Of a DNA stretch of 64,000 bases, positions 43,287 to 51,192 are shown piece after piece. The position numbers and the translations under genes were made by a program. The DNA is from CAVQZA01 sp963724805 (GTDB taxonomy: Bacteria > Actinomycetota > Thermoleophilia > Gaiellales > Gaiellaceae). How positions within the stretch are numbered: position 1 is the stretch's first letter; each line of letters starts with the position of its first letter. The notes under the pieces were generated by a model. That model searched no databases. It was not told where the DNA came from and saw only the letters and a program-made list of their open reading frames with translations. The DNA lies in assembly GCA_963724805.1 (NCBI GenBank), contig CAVRWA010000014.1, positions 1,798,001-1,862,000 on the forward strand, written 5' to 3'.

Positions 43287-43486
43287 GGGGCGGGTGGGCT
43301 ATCAAGGACGTACGCGACGGGCGATCCGGCCGGGGCGGGGCGTTCCTTGACGCGGTAGGCCACGATCAGCGCCGCCGGGAACAAGACCAGGCTGAAGATG
43401 AAGAAGCGCCAGAAGCTGTGCCCCTTGCGGCGAGCGACCCGGGCGGGCCAGAACGCGAGAGCGATCAACGCTGAAGTAACGAGCAT
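43283..43486 (-). CDS. Small two-helix membrane protein
   Basis: 67 aa from the ATG at 43486, with SD GACGGAGG 5 bases upstream. Two hydrophobic stretches (MLVTSALIALAFWPARVA and FWRFFIFSLVLFPAALIVAY) flank a basic turn RRKGHS. Its stop overlaps the DedA stop on the other strand by 4 bases. No family was recognised. No palindrome promoter was found on its own strand. Confidence 0.65.
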   Translation of the reverse strand: MLVTSALIALAFWPARVARRKGHSFWRFFIFSLVLFPAALIVAYRVKERPAPAGSPVAYVLDSPPAP

Positions 43487-43655
43487 CTTGACCTCCGTCC
43501 TTTCGCTATCAGGCTCGTAAGGGCGGGAGTCGCTACCCGTTTGAGCCCCGACTCTTCACTTCGGGGACCGAACGAGTATTTCCCGTCGGGCGGATGCCGT
43601 CCTCGGTAGTTGCCCGCAATTCTCCGGTCGTGACCGACCCTCGGTTAGTTCCTGG

Positions 43656-43711
43656 TCACCCGGGTGAAAATCGTCGGCAGCTCACCCGAAGGGTGACCAG
43701 CCGCATAGCGT
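43656..43711 (+). promoter_or_regulatory. Palindrome promoter 12 (TCACCCGGGTGA) with second inverted site
   Basis: Perfect palindrome at 43656-43667; TAGCGT starts exactly 50 nt from its first base. A second inverted pair with 3-bp spacer, TCACCCGAAGGGTGA, occupies the -35 area (43682-43696). Confidence 0.8.
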
Positions 43712-43745
43712 GGACTCGACTTGCACACGCACGCTGGAGGTGACG

Positions 43746-43886
43746 GTGCTCGCTACGGTCGACTACCCACTTTCCGACGTCCTCTGGACGATGCTCGTAT
43801 CGTTCACATTCACGTCGGTGATCTGCCTCTGGCTTCTGATCAGGGTCATGCCGCAGAGCGCAGCGGCGGCTACGCCAGAACGGTGA
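43746..43886 (+). CDS. 46-aa membrane protein, PLDc_N-like
   Basis: GTG at 43746, 4 bases after GGAGGTGAC. The frame reads MLATVDYPLSDVLWTMLVSF, TFTSVICLWLLIRVMPQ and a short Ala-rich tail ending at TGA 43884-43886. The opening D-Y-P-L-x-D-x-x-W-T-M followed by a single helix matches the start of short PLDc_N/SHOCT-type membrane proteins of actinobacteria, usually somewhat longer. It has its own palindrome promoter, so it is likely expressed. Confidence 0.68.
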   Translation: MLATVDYPLSDVLWTMLVSFTFTSVICLWLLIRVMPQSAAAATPER

Positions 43887-43972
43887 CGCTCTCACGGCAC
43901 CGACATCGCCGGGACAGGGCAACGCTCGACCCACCGTCCTTCCAGCGATGCCGAACGGTGCGCCATTCGCAT

Positions 43973-44028
43973 TCACCCGAGTGATTCCGACCGCCGTCCT
44001 GCTCGCCGGATCGGCAACGGCGTAGCGT
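43973..44028 (+). promoter_or_regulatory. Palindrome promoter 13 (TCACCCGAGTGA)
   Basis: Palindrome with one mismatch at 43973-43984; TAGCGT starts exactly 50 nt from its first base. The leader to the GTG at 44061 is 26 nt. Confidence 0.78.
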
Positions 44029-44060
44029 GGAAGCACCAAACGAGCGCGAGGAGGTTTCCC

Positions 44061-45032
44061 GTGTCAAAGACGCCCACCCAGGCGCCGCCTAGCACTGTCC
44101 CGGCGGCTGCAGAGCCGATCGAGGCCGCGAACCGCGGCAGCGTGGAGACGGCGGACGAGCACGGTCGCATCAAAGCGGTACAGGACTGGCTCAGCCGTCG
44201 CGCCGATACCAGCGTCGGCCGGCTGACGCTCCAGTGGTTCCGTGCCTACTTTCGGGCGAGCCACAACTCGGGGTGTGCCGCCTCGATCTACTCGGCGCTC
44301 TCGGTCCTCCCCGCGGCACTCGTCACCATCGCCTACTTCCACTTGTCGGAAAGCGACTCGAACGCAATGGCAGACCGACTGATCTCCCACCTGAAACTGG
44401 ACAGCACCACGGCCGGCATCGTCCGCGACACGTTCGGGACAGCCTCCTCGAACGCGCTCGCGGCGACGATCACCGTCGCGATCAGCTTCCTTCTGTGGGG
44501 CATCGGCATCGGGCAGATCTACCAGGACGTCTACGCCCGCGCCTGGCGGATCAAGGTCGGCTCGATCGCGGACCAGGGGCGATTCACGGTCTTCTTCTTC
44601 GTCGTCACCGGCGCCGTCGCTCTCGCGGTCGCCTCGGCCGAACAGCTCCGCGAGACGGGCTGGTTCGTGGTTCTCCCCGTCTGGCTGATCGCCTCGACGG
44701 TGTTCTGGCTCTGGGTGCCGCGCTTCCTCCTGCACAAGAAGATCGGCCTGCGCGCGCTGCTACCCGGCGCGCTCCTCGCCTCCATCGTCCTCGGCGGGGC
44801 AGGCGCGACCTCGCCGTTCTACCTCGGAGCATCCTTGAACGCGAACGGAAGGGCGTTCGGCTCGTTCGGCGTCGTCCTCACCGTGATCGGCTCGGTGTTC
44901 ATCATGATCACGATGTCGCTGGTCTGCGCGGTCTTCTCCCCGGTCTGGGAGAACTGGCGTCGGACCGAGCGAGAACGCCTCGAGGAGGCGCCCCCGGTCG
45001 CTGCTGATCAGGAAATCGCCGCGCCGCGATGA
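44061..45032 (+). CDS. YihY/BrkB-family membrane protein (copy 2)
   Basis: 323 aa from the GTG at 44061 (SD GAGGAGG). Family motifs: CAASIYSALSVLPAALVTIA, LLWGIGIGQIYQDVYARAWR, WLIASTVFWLWVPRFLLHKK, LRALLPGALLASIVLGGAGA and GSFGVVLTVIGSVFIMITMS. The N-terminus is a long charged, Pro/Glu-rich tail of about 60 residues. Diverged from copies 1 and 3. It overlaps copy 3 by 4 bases (ATGA), so the two are co-translated from palindrome promoter 13. Confidence 0.88.
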   Translation: MSKTPTQAPPSTVPAAAEPIEAANRGSVETADEHGRIKAVQDWLSRRADTSVGRLTLQWFRAYFRASHNSGCAASIYSALSVLPAALVTIAYFHLSESDSNAMADRLISHLKLDSTTAGIVRDTFGTASSNALAATITVAISFLLWGIGIGQIYQDVYARAWRIKVGSIADQGRFTVFFFVVTGAVALAVASAEQLRETGWFVVLPVWLIASTVFWLWVPRFLLHKKIGLRALLPGALLASIVLGGAGATSPFYLGASLNANGRAFGSFGVVLTVIGSVFIMITMSLVCAVFSPVWENWRRTERERLEEAPPVAADQEIAAPR

Positions 45033-46024
45033 GCCCCGCGCCGCCCGCCGACGAGCGCGAACCGGTGGAACTGCCGCCGCCGCGCCGGACCCTGCTGCGG
45101 CGTTTCACGGCGTGGGTGGAGCGGGCGCACGCACTGCGACGGTCGGTCGAGGCGGCGCGCGGCAGCTCGCCGGCGCTCGACGCCACCTTCGAGACGATCG
45201 AGCGAGACTCCCGGATCGGCGGTGGGATGCTCGCCGGCGCTCTCTCGTACCGCCTGTTCGTGTTCTCCCTGCCGCTCGCGTTCTTCATCGTCTCGGGCCT
45301 GGGGCTGATCGGGCAGGCACTCGGCGTGGAGTCGAACGTCGTGGCGAACTCCGCCGGCCTCGGCGGGACAGTCACCAAGCAGGTCGAAAGCGCCTCCAGC
45401 GGTGGCTCGAACTGGTGGGTCGCCCTCACCTCGTTCCTCGTGCTCGTCTACGCGACGAGGGTCCTGCTGCGCGCCGTCGCCGTCGTGCACGCGCTGGCCT
45501 GGGACGGCTCGGCGGCCTCGGTCAAGGTCAGCTCCCGAACGCTCGCGATCTTCGCCGCGGCAATCCTCGGCCAGCTCGCGCTCGTCACCGGCGTCAGTTC
45601 CGCGAGTCGCGAGACGGCGGTCGGCGGCGTGATCGCACTCGTGGTCGTCGTGTTCGCCCTGGCCGGGCTCTGGCTCGTCGTCTCCCTGCAGCTGCCCCAC
45701 TCGAGCGCGACCTGGACCGGCCTGATCCCGGGATCGCTCCTCTACGCGGTCGGCATCGTCGGCGTGCAGGTCTTCAACATCCTGATCCTCGGCCAGCTGC
45801 TTCAGTCGAAGTCGACCACCTACGGCGCGCTCGGGATCGCCGCCACGCTTCTCCTCGGCTTCTTCCTGATCGGACGCGTCATCGTCGGAGCCGCCGTGCT
45901 CAACGCAACCCTCCACGAACGCCGTTCACCCGTGCGCCGCCAGCCAGCGGCAGAGTCCCGAACCAGTAGAAGTTGGCGGGGAGCCGGCGGAGCACCGGTA
46001 CGCGGTCGGAGTCGGTCGCGCTAG
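45029..46024 (+). CDS. YihY/BrkB-family membrane protein (copy 3)
   Basis: 331 aa. Motifs include ERDSRIGGGMLAGALSYRLF, VFSLPLAFFIVSGLGLIG, TRVLLRAVAVVHALAWDGSA, LWLVVSLQLPHSSATWTGLI and TYGALGIAATLLLGFFLIG, closest to copy 1 (shared LPH-S-A-W and YGALG). The last 30 residues are Arg/Ser-rich and may result from a lost stop. Three YihY genes within 5.4 kb suggest that dosage or heteromers matter. The role is uncharacterised. Confidence 0.88.
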   Translation: MSPAPPADEREPVELPPPRRTLLRRFTAWVERAHALRRSVEAARGSSPALDATFETIERDSRIGGGMLAGALSYRLFVFSLPLAFFIVSGLGLIGQALGVESNVVANSAGLGGTVTKQVESASSGGSNWWVALTSFLVLVYATRVLLRAVAVVHALAWDGSAASVKVSSRTLAIFAAAILGQLALVTGVSSASRETAVGGVIALVVVVFALAGLWLVVSLQLPHSSATWTGLIPGSLLYAVGIVGVQVFNILILGQLLQSKSTTYGALGIAATLLLGFFLIGRVIVGAAVLNATLHERRSPVRRQPAAESRTSRSWRGAGGAPVRGRSRSR

Positions 46025-46341
46025 CAGGTCGACGCTCGAGCCGTCTGTTCAATGTCAGGGTGACGGGGGCGGCTACTATTTGTGCGACGCAGTCCTCATG
46101 CCGGGGTACGAGACGGGTACATCAGGTCGGGCACGTGCACTTACGGGCTGCCACCGCCACGATCAGCATCGCGGTCACGACACACCCTTATCGTCGCTTC
46201 CTCACGCACACACCGATGGGTTGAAGGCCACAGTCCAGCCAGTCACGCACTAGGAACAGTTGAGCGCTGTGCGTTGGGAGCCTGCCTTCGAGTCGGGGCC
46301 TCGAGTTCGTAGTGGCCGCGCGGCCGGGCGACGCCGTCAGC
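46025..46341. other. Intergenic, no gene supported
   Basis: 317 bases between converging genes. No ORF of coding character, tRNA or clear hairpin was seen. A 3' untranslated region for both sides is the simplest reading. Confidence 0.45.
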
Positions 46342-46704
46342 CTATCCAGCAGCAGATTGGTTGTTCTCAACGATCTTCAGGACCGTCTCGTAGCCGCCGC
46401 CGTTGATCACCTTGAAGCCGTTGCGATCAAGGATGTCCCGGGCCTTGCCAGCGCGCCCGCCGGTCTTGCAATAGGTCACGATCGTCCTGTCGCGCGGCAG
46501 TTCGTCCAGGTGGCGCCCGAGAACCAGCAGGTCGATGTTCTTCGCGCCCGGCACCATCGCCTTCCTCGCCTCCAGGGCAAGGCGGACGTCGACGATGCAG
46601 GCACCGCTCCTGATGGCTTCGGCGACCTCGCTCTCGGGACTGATCGACTTCGTCCCGGATCCCAGGAAGTGCTTGTCGAAGAATCTCTCGAGCCACTCAA
46701 GCAT
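46342..46704 (-). CDS. Single-domain rhodanese
   Basis: 120 aa from the ATG at 46704, after TAGGAGAACCC. Rhodanese blocks: ACIVDVRLALEARKAMVPGA, NIDLLVLGRHLDELPRDRTI, and the active-site loop VTYCKTGGRAGKARDIL with the catalytic Cys (CKTGGRA), followed by INGGGY. It transfers sulfane sulfur or senses thiols in the cytosol. It is not preceded by the palindrome, so it is outside the regulon, unlike the rhodanese at 35828. Confidence 0.9.
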   Translation of the reverse strand: MLEWLERFFDKHFLGSGTKSISPESEVAEAIRSGACIVDVRLALEARKAMVPGAKNIDLLVLGRHLDELPRDRTIVTYCKTGGRAGKARDILDRNGFKVINGGGYETVLKIVENNQSAAG

Positions 46705-47224
46705 CTGGGTTCTCCTAGAGGTCGGACGCGCGCCCTCCTTCTCGGGGGCGCACAATTCACCAAGCATAGCTGAGGGGTTTCAAAATGCCGGTGTTCATGC
46801 GGCAGCTTGGTAGTACTCATGGAGGCGTCCGCCGACTCGGTCGCCAGGCTCCGTGATCCGAGCTGTTGGCACCCACAGCCTCCTGCATGAGCAGCCTCGC
46901 GGCCAGGCGCCTGGCCCCGCGGCCGGCGCGAGACGCCCGGCTACCGCCCGCCGCCGCGCCCGGTCCTAGGTGGGGCCTTCGCCCACGTCCAACCCACGCA
47001 GGAAAGGGCTAGGGATCGCAACGACCGCGGCGGAGTCCGAGATCGGAAGGCCAGCCGTGACCCGATCGTGCCGGACAGCACCTTCGGTGCGCGGCCAATG
47101 AGTTCGCCGATCGCGAGATCTCTGCCCGTCTCGCCGAACGACCACGGTCGATCTCGACCTCCCAGACCTTTCGGCAAGGAGCTCCCCGGTGGCCGAGAGT
47201 GAGCGGCGTCACGCGGGCGCGGAG
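46705..47224. other. Intergenic with one palindrome, no supported gene
   Basis: 520 bases. No gene was recognised on either strand. A 16-bp perfect palindrome, GGCCAGGCGCCTGGCC, lies at 46901-46916. Its role is unknown; it is not related to the TCACCCGGGTGA sites. Confidence 0.45.
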
Positions 47225-47596
47225 CTAGCCGACGATCCGCATCTCGTAGCGGCTGATCTCGCCGTCGCGAATCGTCAGCTCGACCCGCCGGTCGCGTGCG
47301 TAACCGAACTCGCCGGTCTCTTTCAATCTGTACACCTCGTGGACTTCGAGGATGAGGCGGCCGTCGCCTTCAGCGACCCAGTCTCCTTTCGAGAACTCGA
47401 AGTCGAAGGTCTCGGACGGCTTGATCCAGTCGAGCTGCTCCTTGACCTCGTTTATCCCGCGCAGCGTGCGCTGTGGGGTAACCCATTCCACATCGGCGGC
47501 AAGCAGCGGATACACGGCGTCGAGGTCACCGGTCTGGACGGCGGCCTCAAGCGCCGCTCGAAACTGCGCAGCGATCTCCGCGTCCGACGCGGCCAT
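47225..47596 (-). CDS. SnoaL/NTF2-like protein
   Basis: 123 aa from the ATG at 47596; a GTG three bases upstream is possible. The NTF2 cone fold is seen as FRAALEAAVQTGDLDAVYPL, LAADVEWVTPQRTLRGINEV, FEFSKGDWVAEGDGRLILEV and RRVELTIRDGEISRYEMRIV. Members act as isomerases, hydrolases or small-ligand binders; no catalytic pair can be assigned. It lies between the cargo and the relaxase gene. Confidence 0.82.
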   Translation of the reverse strand: MAASDAEIAAQFRAALEAAVQTGDLDAVYPLLAADVEWVTPQRTLRGINEVKEQLDWIKPSETFDFEFSKGDWVAEGDGRLILEVHEVYRLKETGEFGYARDRRVELTIRDGEISRYEMRIVG

Positions 47597-47668
47597 CACT
47601 CGATCTTACGCCCCCTGCTCGTAATCGTCACTAAATGATGGACTGGCTCGCTATCGCTTTCCGGCTGA

Positions 47669-50509
47669 TCAGCGCTCGAGGTCAAGGCCGGGTGCTTCCC
47701 GCTCGCGCGACAGAGAGCGCGAGCGGGAGGGCGCGAGGCTGTGATCCAGTGAAGGCAGCGTCCGTGGCGGCACGGGTTCGCGAGCCTCAGGCTCGGTGGG
47801 TCTACGGTCGGCCAGCCGAAGCGCCGCTCGTTGGAGGGCGATATCCGCGCGTAGCTCCGCGCCGCGTCTGCCATGGCCGCGCCAACCGAGCGCCTCGAGC
47901 TTCGCTTCTGCGCCGGCGAGTCGCTCCTGGGCTTGCGTCCGCGCCTGGTCGAGGCGCTGCTGTCGCTGGGTGAACAGGCGCGCGGTCGCGTCGCTCGGTC
48001 CGCGCGTCTGGTCGAGCGCGAGTGGCTCGGCCGAGGGGAGCGAGAGCGCGTGGCTGACCCGCTGTGCGGTGTCGGGCCGGTGTGGCTGGTGTCCGTGTTG
48101 TTCGGGCTCGTGAGTTGCGGCGGTGAGGTAGAGGCGAGTTTCCGTTCTTGCGCGGGAGCAGGCGACGTAGCCCCATTCCCGAAGGTGGCCCTCCTCCTGG
48201 AGGAGGACGAAGGCGCGCTCGACCGTCGCCCCCTGGGCCGCGTGGCCGGTGAGCGCGTAGGCGTGATCGAGATGGTCTGCGGCGTAGGCGAGCGGAATCG
48301 AGCGGAGCGACCCGGCGGTCGTCTTCAGCGTGAGCGACGAGGAGTCGAGTTCGACGATCGTTCCGCGCGTGCCGTTTCGGATCGCGGACGTCGGGTCGTT
48401 GCGGCGGCAGACGGCGAGGTCGCCGACGCGGAACTCTCGCTCTCCGAGCCTCAGCGCGTCGGGGCCGAGTCGGCCGGCGTTGAGCAGCCGCACGCGGGCG
48501 GCTCGGTTGAGGTCGCCGACGTCCTCGCGTCTGTGGGCGAGCATCACGGCTCCGGTGAGGTCGCGTTCGGCTGCCTGCCACCAGTCCTCGAGCAGACGCC
48601 GTTTGACCGCGAGCGCGTTGTCGTCGAGGTGGAGTCGCCCGCGCTTGACCGCGTGGGCGAGGTAGGGCTCTGGATCGCCGGCCCGCAGGTGGGCGAGCGC
48701 GGTCCGCTCGGCGGCGTCGCGCTGGCGGCGGTTCTCGGTGAGGCTGAGCGCGCCGAGCCGCTCGCAAAGCCCGGCGTAGAGTCCGCCCGCGCCGACGGCG
48801 GGGAGCTGACAGGGGTCACCGACAAGGATCGCCTTTCCGCGTGCCTGGTCGACCATGCGAAGCAGCGGCGCGAGGGTACGCGTGTCGCCCATGCCCGCCT
48901 CGTCGACGACCAGGACGCAATGACGGGGGAGGCCATGGTCCCTTGCGGCGTCGAGGAGTAGGCGGTGGAGGGTGGCGCTTCGGATGCCGGTGACGCCGGC
49001 GAGCTCGTCGGCGGCGCGGCCACTCGGCGCCGCCCCGATCACCGGGACCCCAGTCTCCTGGTACGCCTCGTTGAGCACGCGGAGGGCGCCGGTCTTGCCC
49101 GCACCGGCGACGCCCGCGATGCAGACGACCCGGTCGGGTCGCAGGGAGGCCTCGCGGACGAGCGCCCGCTGCTCGCCGGTCAGCTCGGCCCTCAATAGCG
49201 CTCGACGGAGAATCGTCTCGTCCACGCACGGCGCATCCGTGCCGCGGCCGGCGAGAGCAAGCTCGAGCGCCGCACGCTCGACCTCGAGCAGCTCGCGCGT
49301 CGTGAACCGGGCCGGCCGCCCCGGGCTGAGCTCGGGGCTGAGGAGCTCGATGCCGGGCAGGCGGAGGAGCTCCGCGGCCGAATCGAGCACCTGCTCGGCT
49401 GTGCCACCATCCCGCAGCAAGCCGGCCACCGCGCAGACGAGCTCGGGCATGGTGAAGGTCGCTTGCTTCTCGACAAGCCTGTCCAAGGCGAACAGATCGA
49501 GCTGCTCGCGATCGACTCGCGCACGACGCTCACGGTGCAAGTCGACCAGACCGAGCAGCTCCCGTCGGCCCAACCCGTGCTCGGCCGCACGCGCCTGCCA
49601 TTCTTCGCGCAGCCGTGGCAGGTCGACCTGCTCCTTCGCCTCCCGGGTGGCGAGCGCGGCGACGCGGGCGGCTACGAAGCCTTCCGTGTCGTGAGCCTGC
49701 ATGTACTCGACGAGCGACTGCCGTCTCGTCGAGAACGCCCGCACTACTTCCTCCGGTACGGCTTCGAGGTCGGCCATTCCCTTCACCGGCTCGGTCCAGC
49801 GCAGGCCGAGCCGCTGGGTGACCTCGTGGCGAAGCTGCGCCTCGTAGAGGTAGCCGGCGGCGAGCCGGTAGCTCTTCAAGATCGCCTTGCCGTCGAGCGC
49901 CCGCCACTCCCCGTCCACCGCACGAGCCATGTTGGCGACGATCACGTGGGTGTGAAGGTGCGGATCTTGCGCCCGGCTGGTGCGGTGTCGGAAGGCCGCA
50001 GCGACGAAGCCCTGCCCGTGCTCGCGGACCGCTCCGGCGTGGCCGCGGCGGACGACGCACGCCTCGCGCTCGAGATAGGCGAGCGCTGCTTGCCAGGCCG
50101 CCTCATGTGCCTCGCTCAGCTCGCGGCGAACGCGCTCGTCGTCGGTCAGCGCATGCAGCAGGCTGACGCTCTTCGGGCACGAGAAGACAAGGTCGTAGCC
50201 CGACACGGGCGCGAGCCGCTTCTGCTCCTCCCGCCACTCGCCTGTCTCGATGTCCAGCGAGCGCACCGTGATCGTCCGCCCGCGCACCGGCGACCGCAAC
50301 CGGGCGTCGTCCGCGGGGTTGACACCGCGAAGGATCGTCCCCAGGTCGCCCTCGCCAACGACCCCGAGGAGCCCAAGCCCTTCAGCGGCGCGCCCAGCCC
50401 AGATCCCCGGCGACTCACCACGACCGGCGTAGTAGTCGTCGAGGCCTCCCGCGACCTGCTGCTCGTAGTAGGCCGCTTGCCCCAGGGTCAGCTTCGCCAC
50501 ACTCAGCAC
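47669..50509 (-). CDS. MobF-family relaxase with RecD-like helicase domain
   Basis: 946 aa from the GTG at 50509 (frame open to 50608; SD-like GGGGAGCAGG). The N-terminal TrwC relaxase domain has the Tyr pair in AAYYEQQVAGGLDDYYAGRG, SGYDLVFSCPKSVSLLHAL, and the metal-binding triad DPHLHTHVIVANMARAVDGE. The helicase part has Walker A GVAGAGKTGALRVLNEA, Walker B VLVVDEAGMGDTRTL and the late motif YALTGHAAQGATVERAF. It nicks oriT, stays attached to the 5' end and unwinds the strand. It needs a coupling protein and pore not present here. An oriT should lie nearby, probably upstream. Confidence 0.95.
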   Translation of the reverse strand: MLSVAKLTLGQAAYYEQQVAGGLDDYYAGRGESPGIWAGRAAEGLGLLGVVGEGDLGTILRGVNPADDARLRSPVRGRTITVRSLDIETGEWREEQKRLAPVSGYDLVFSCPKSVSLLHALTDDERVRRELSEAHEAAWQAALAYLEREACVVRRGHAGAVREHGQGFVAAAFRHRTSRAQDPHLHTHVIVANMARAVDGEWRALDGKAILKSYRLAAGYLYEAQLRHEVTQRLGLRWTEPVKGMADLEAVPEEVVRAFSTRRQSLVEYMQAHDTEGFVAARVAALATREAKEQVDLPRLREEWQARAAEHGLGRRELLGLVDLHRERRARVDREQLDLFALDRLVEKQATFTMPELVCAVAGLLRDGGTAEQVLDSAAELLRLPGIELLSPELSPGRPARFTTRELLEVERAALELALAGRGTDAPCVDETILRRALLRAELTGEQRALVREASLRPDRVVCIAGVAGAGKTGALRVLNEAYQETGVPVIGAAPSGRAADELAGVTGIRSATLHRLLLDAARDHGLPRHCVLVVDEAGMGDTRTLAPLLRMVDQARGKAILVGDPCQLPAVGAGGLYAGLCERLGALSLTENRRQRDAAERTALAHLRAGDPEPYLAHAVKRGRLHLDDNALAVKRRLLEDWWQAAERDLTGAVMLAHRREDVGDLNRAARVRLLNAGRLGPDALRLGEREFRVGDLAVCRRNDPTSAIRNGTRGTIVELDSSSLTLKTTAGSLRSIPLAYAADHLDHAYALTGHAAQGATVERAFVLLQEEGHLREWGYVACSRARTETRLYLTAATHEPEQHGHQPHRPDTAQRVSHALSLPSAEPLALDQTRGPSDATARLFTQRQQRLDQARTQAQERLAGAEAKLEALGWRGHGRRGAELRADIALQRAALRLADRRPTEPEAREPVPPRTLPSLDHSLAPSRSRSLSREREAPGLDLER

Positions 50510-50740
50510 GCCTGCTCCCCTCCCAACCGCCAAGGGGCCGAGACGCATATGCACCACAGGTGCGTGCACAGTTCGGCGTTTACAGCCTGAGCAACGCCAG
50601 CTGACCACCTATTGACCACATCAGAACCTGTACAAAGTTGTTCAGGGCCGAACTGACCCTCCGGAGCTTCCCAGAAAAGAACCTGCAAAACGGACGATTT
50701 TCGCTCAGAACGGCGGACAGCGAAAAGCCCGCAGTGCTGC
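50510..50740. other. Right-end region upstream of relaxase, candidate oriT and arm sites
   Basis: It holds a short inverted repeat GCACCACAGGTGC (50551-50563) and, at 50602-50619, the paired TGACCAC repeats matching those at the left end. No gene is supported. Such a place, directly upstream of a relaxase, is where an oriT is usually found; no nic site can be assigned from sequence alone. Confidence 0.35.
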
Positions 50741-50761
50741 TTCGATCCCAGGTACGCCCAT
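50741..50761 (+). other. attR: 21-bp copy of the tRNA-Val 3' end
   Basis: Identical to 19961-19981, starting TTCGATCCCAGGTACGCC. It stands alone, without the rest of a tRNA, as expected for the far end of an element integrated in a tRNA gene. Confidence 0.92.
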
Positions 50762-50826
50762 TCCGACCCTCGTGGCTACGCGGAAACCGCATGGTTACGC
50801 GGTCAGCGACGCCAGACAGGCCAGGA

Positions 50827-51192
50827 ATGGCCGAGATCGTTGCTCGCACTCTGGACGACAAGCTAGGCAGCCCTCGCGAGAAGGGAATCGACGTCCAGTT
50901 GGCAATCGACCTTGCTCGCACGTCACTCTTCGAGGACGAACACGACGTCGCGGTCCTGGTCTCGGCTGACACTGATCTGTTGCCGGCGCTCGAGCTCATC
51001 GTCAAGCGTCGGGGTCCTTCAGCGGTCACCACGCACAGCGTCAGGAACACTGAACCAGAAGGCCTCATTCGGGCCTTACGCATGCGACTCCGGGCTAGTC
51101 ACTTGGACTGCCACGCGCACATCCTAGTGCGGCCCAGGATCGACCAGAGGGGGCACACCCGCGACGCGGACAGGGACAAGAGCCCTCACTAG
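50827..51192 (+). CDS. NYN-domain (PIN-like nuclease) C-terminal fragment
   Basis: 121 codons from the ATG at 50827. EKGIDVQLAIDLARTSLFED, then DVAVLVSADTDLLPALELIV, matches the second half of NYN domains (KGVDvrLaiDl, SgDsDf-P). The first half, with the opening D-G-x-N strand, is missing, so the gene is N-terminally truncated; its loss may date from the integration event 66 bases upstream. The first catalytic Asp is gone, so activity is unlikely. Confidence 0.65.
   Translation: MAEIVARTLDDKLGSPREKGIDVQLAIDLARTSLFEDEHDVAVLVSADTDLLPALELIVKRRGPSAVTTHSVRNTEPEGLIRALRMRLRASHLDCHAHILVRPRIDQRGHTRDADRDKSPH

Larger units (their letters stand above)
19961..50761. mobile_element. tRNA-Val-integrated mobilizable element (about 30.8 kb)
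   Basis: It is bounded by identical 21-bp copies of the tRNA-Val 3' end at 19961-19981 and 50741-50761. A tyrosine integrase and an excisionase-like gene sit at the tRNA side, an XRE/nucleotidyltransferase pair follows, and a MobF relaxase-helicase lies at the far end. No VirB4, VirD4 or other conjugation-pore gene was recognised, so transfer would need a helper element. Cargo at 22.9-46 kb is dominated by membrane and redox genes under a shared palindromic promoter. The integration site, the position and orientation of int, and the att repeats make the boundaries firm; mobility itself is inferred. Confidence 0.92.

Noticed and set aside
46901..46916. GGCCAGGCGCCTGGCC as a further regulon operator
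   Set aside because: A perfect palindrome but of different sequence, and not followed by the fixed -10 spacing; treated as unrelated.
47873..48961. Long open frame (362 codons) opposite the relaxase, and similar long frames opposite dnaX (17410-18867), SulP (29889-31619) and the GH55-like gene (58517-60475)
   Set aside because: High-GC antisense shadows: skewed Arg/Glu/Val composition, no start context, and the sense strand holds clear families.
19961..50761. Interpretation as a prophage or a self-transmissible ICE
   Set aside because: No capsid, terminase or tail genes and no VirB/VirD4 homologues were found; int plus a MobF relaxase fits a mobilizable element.
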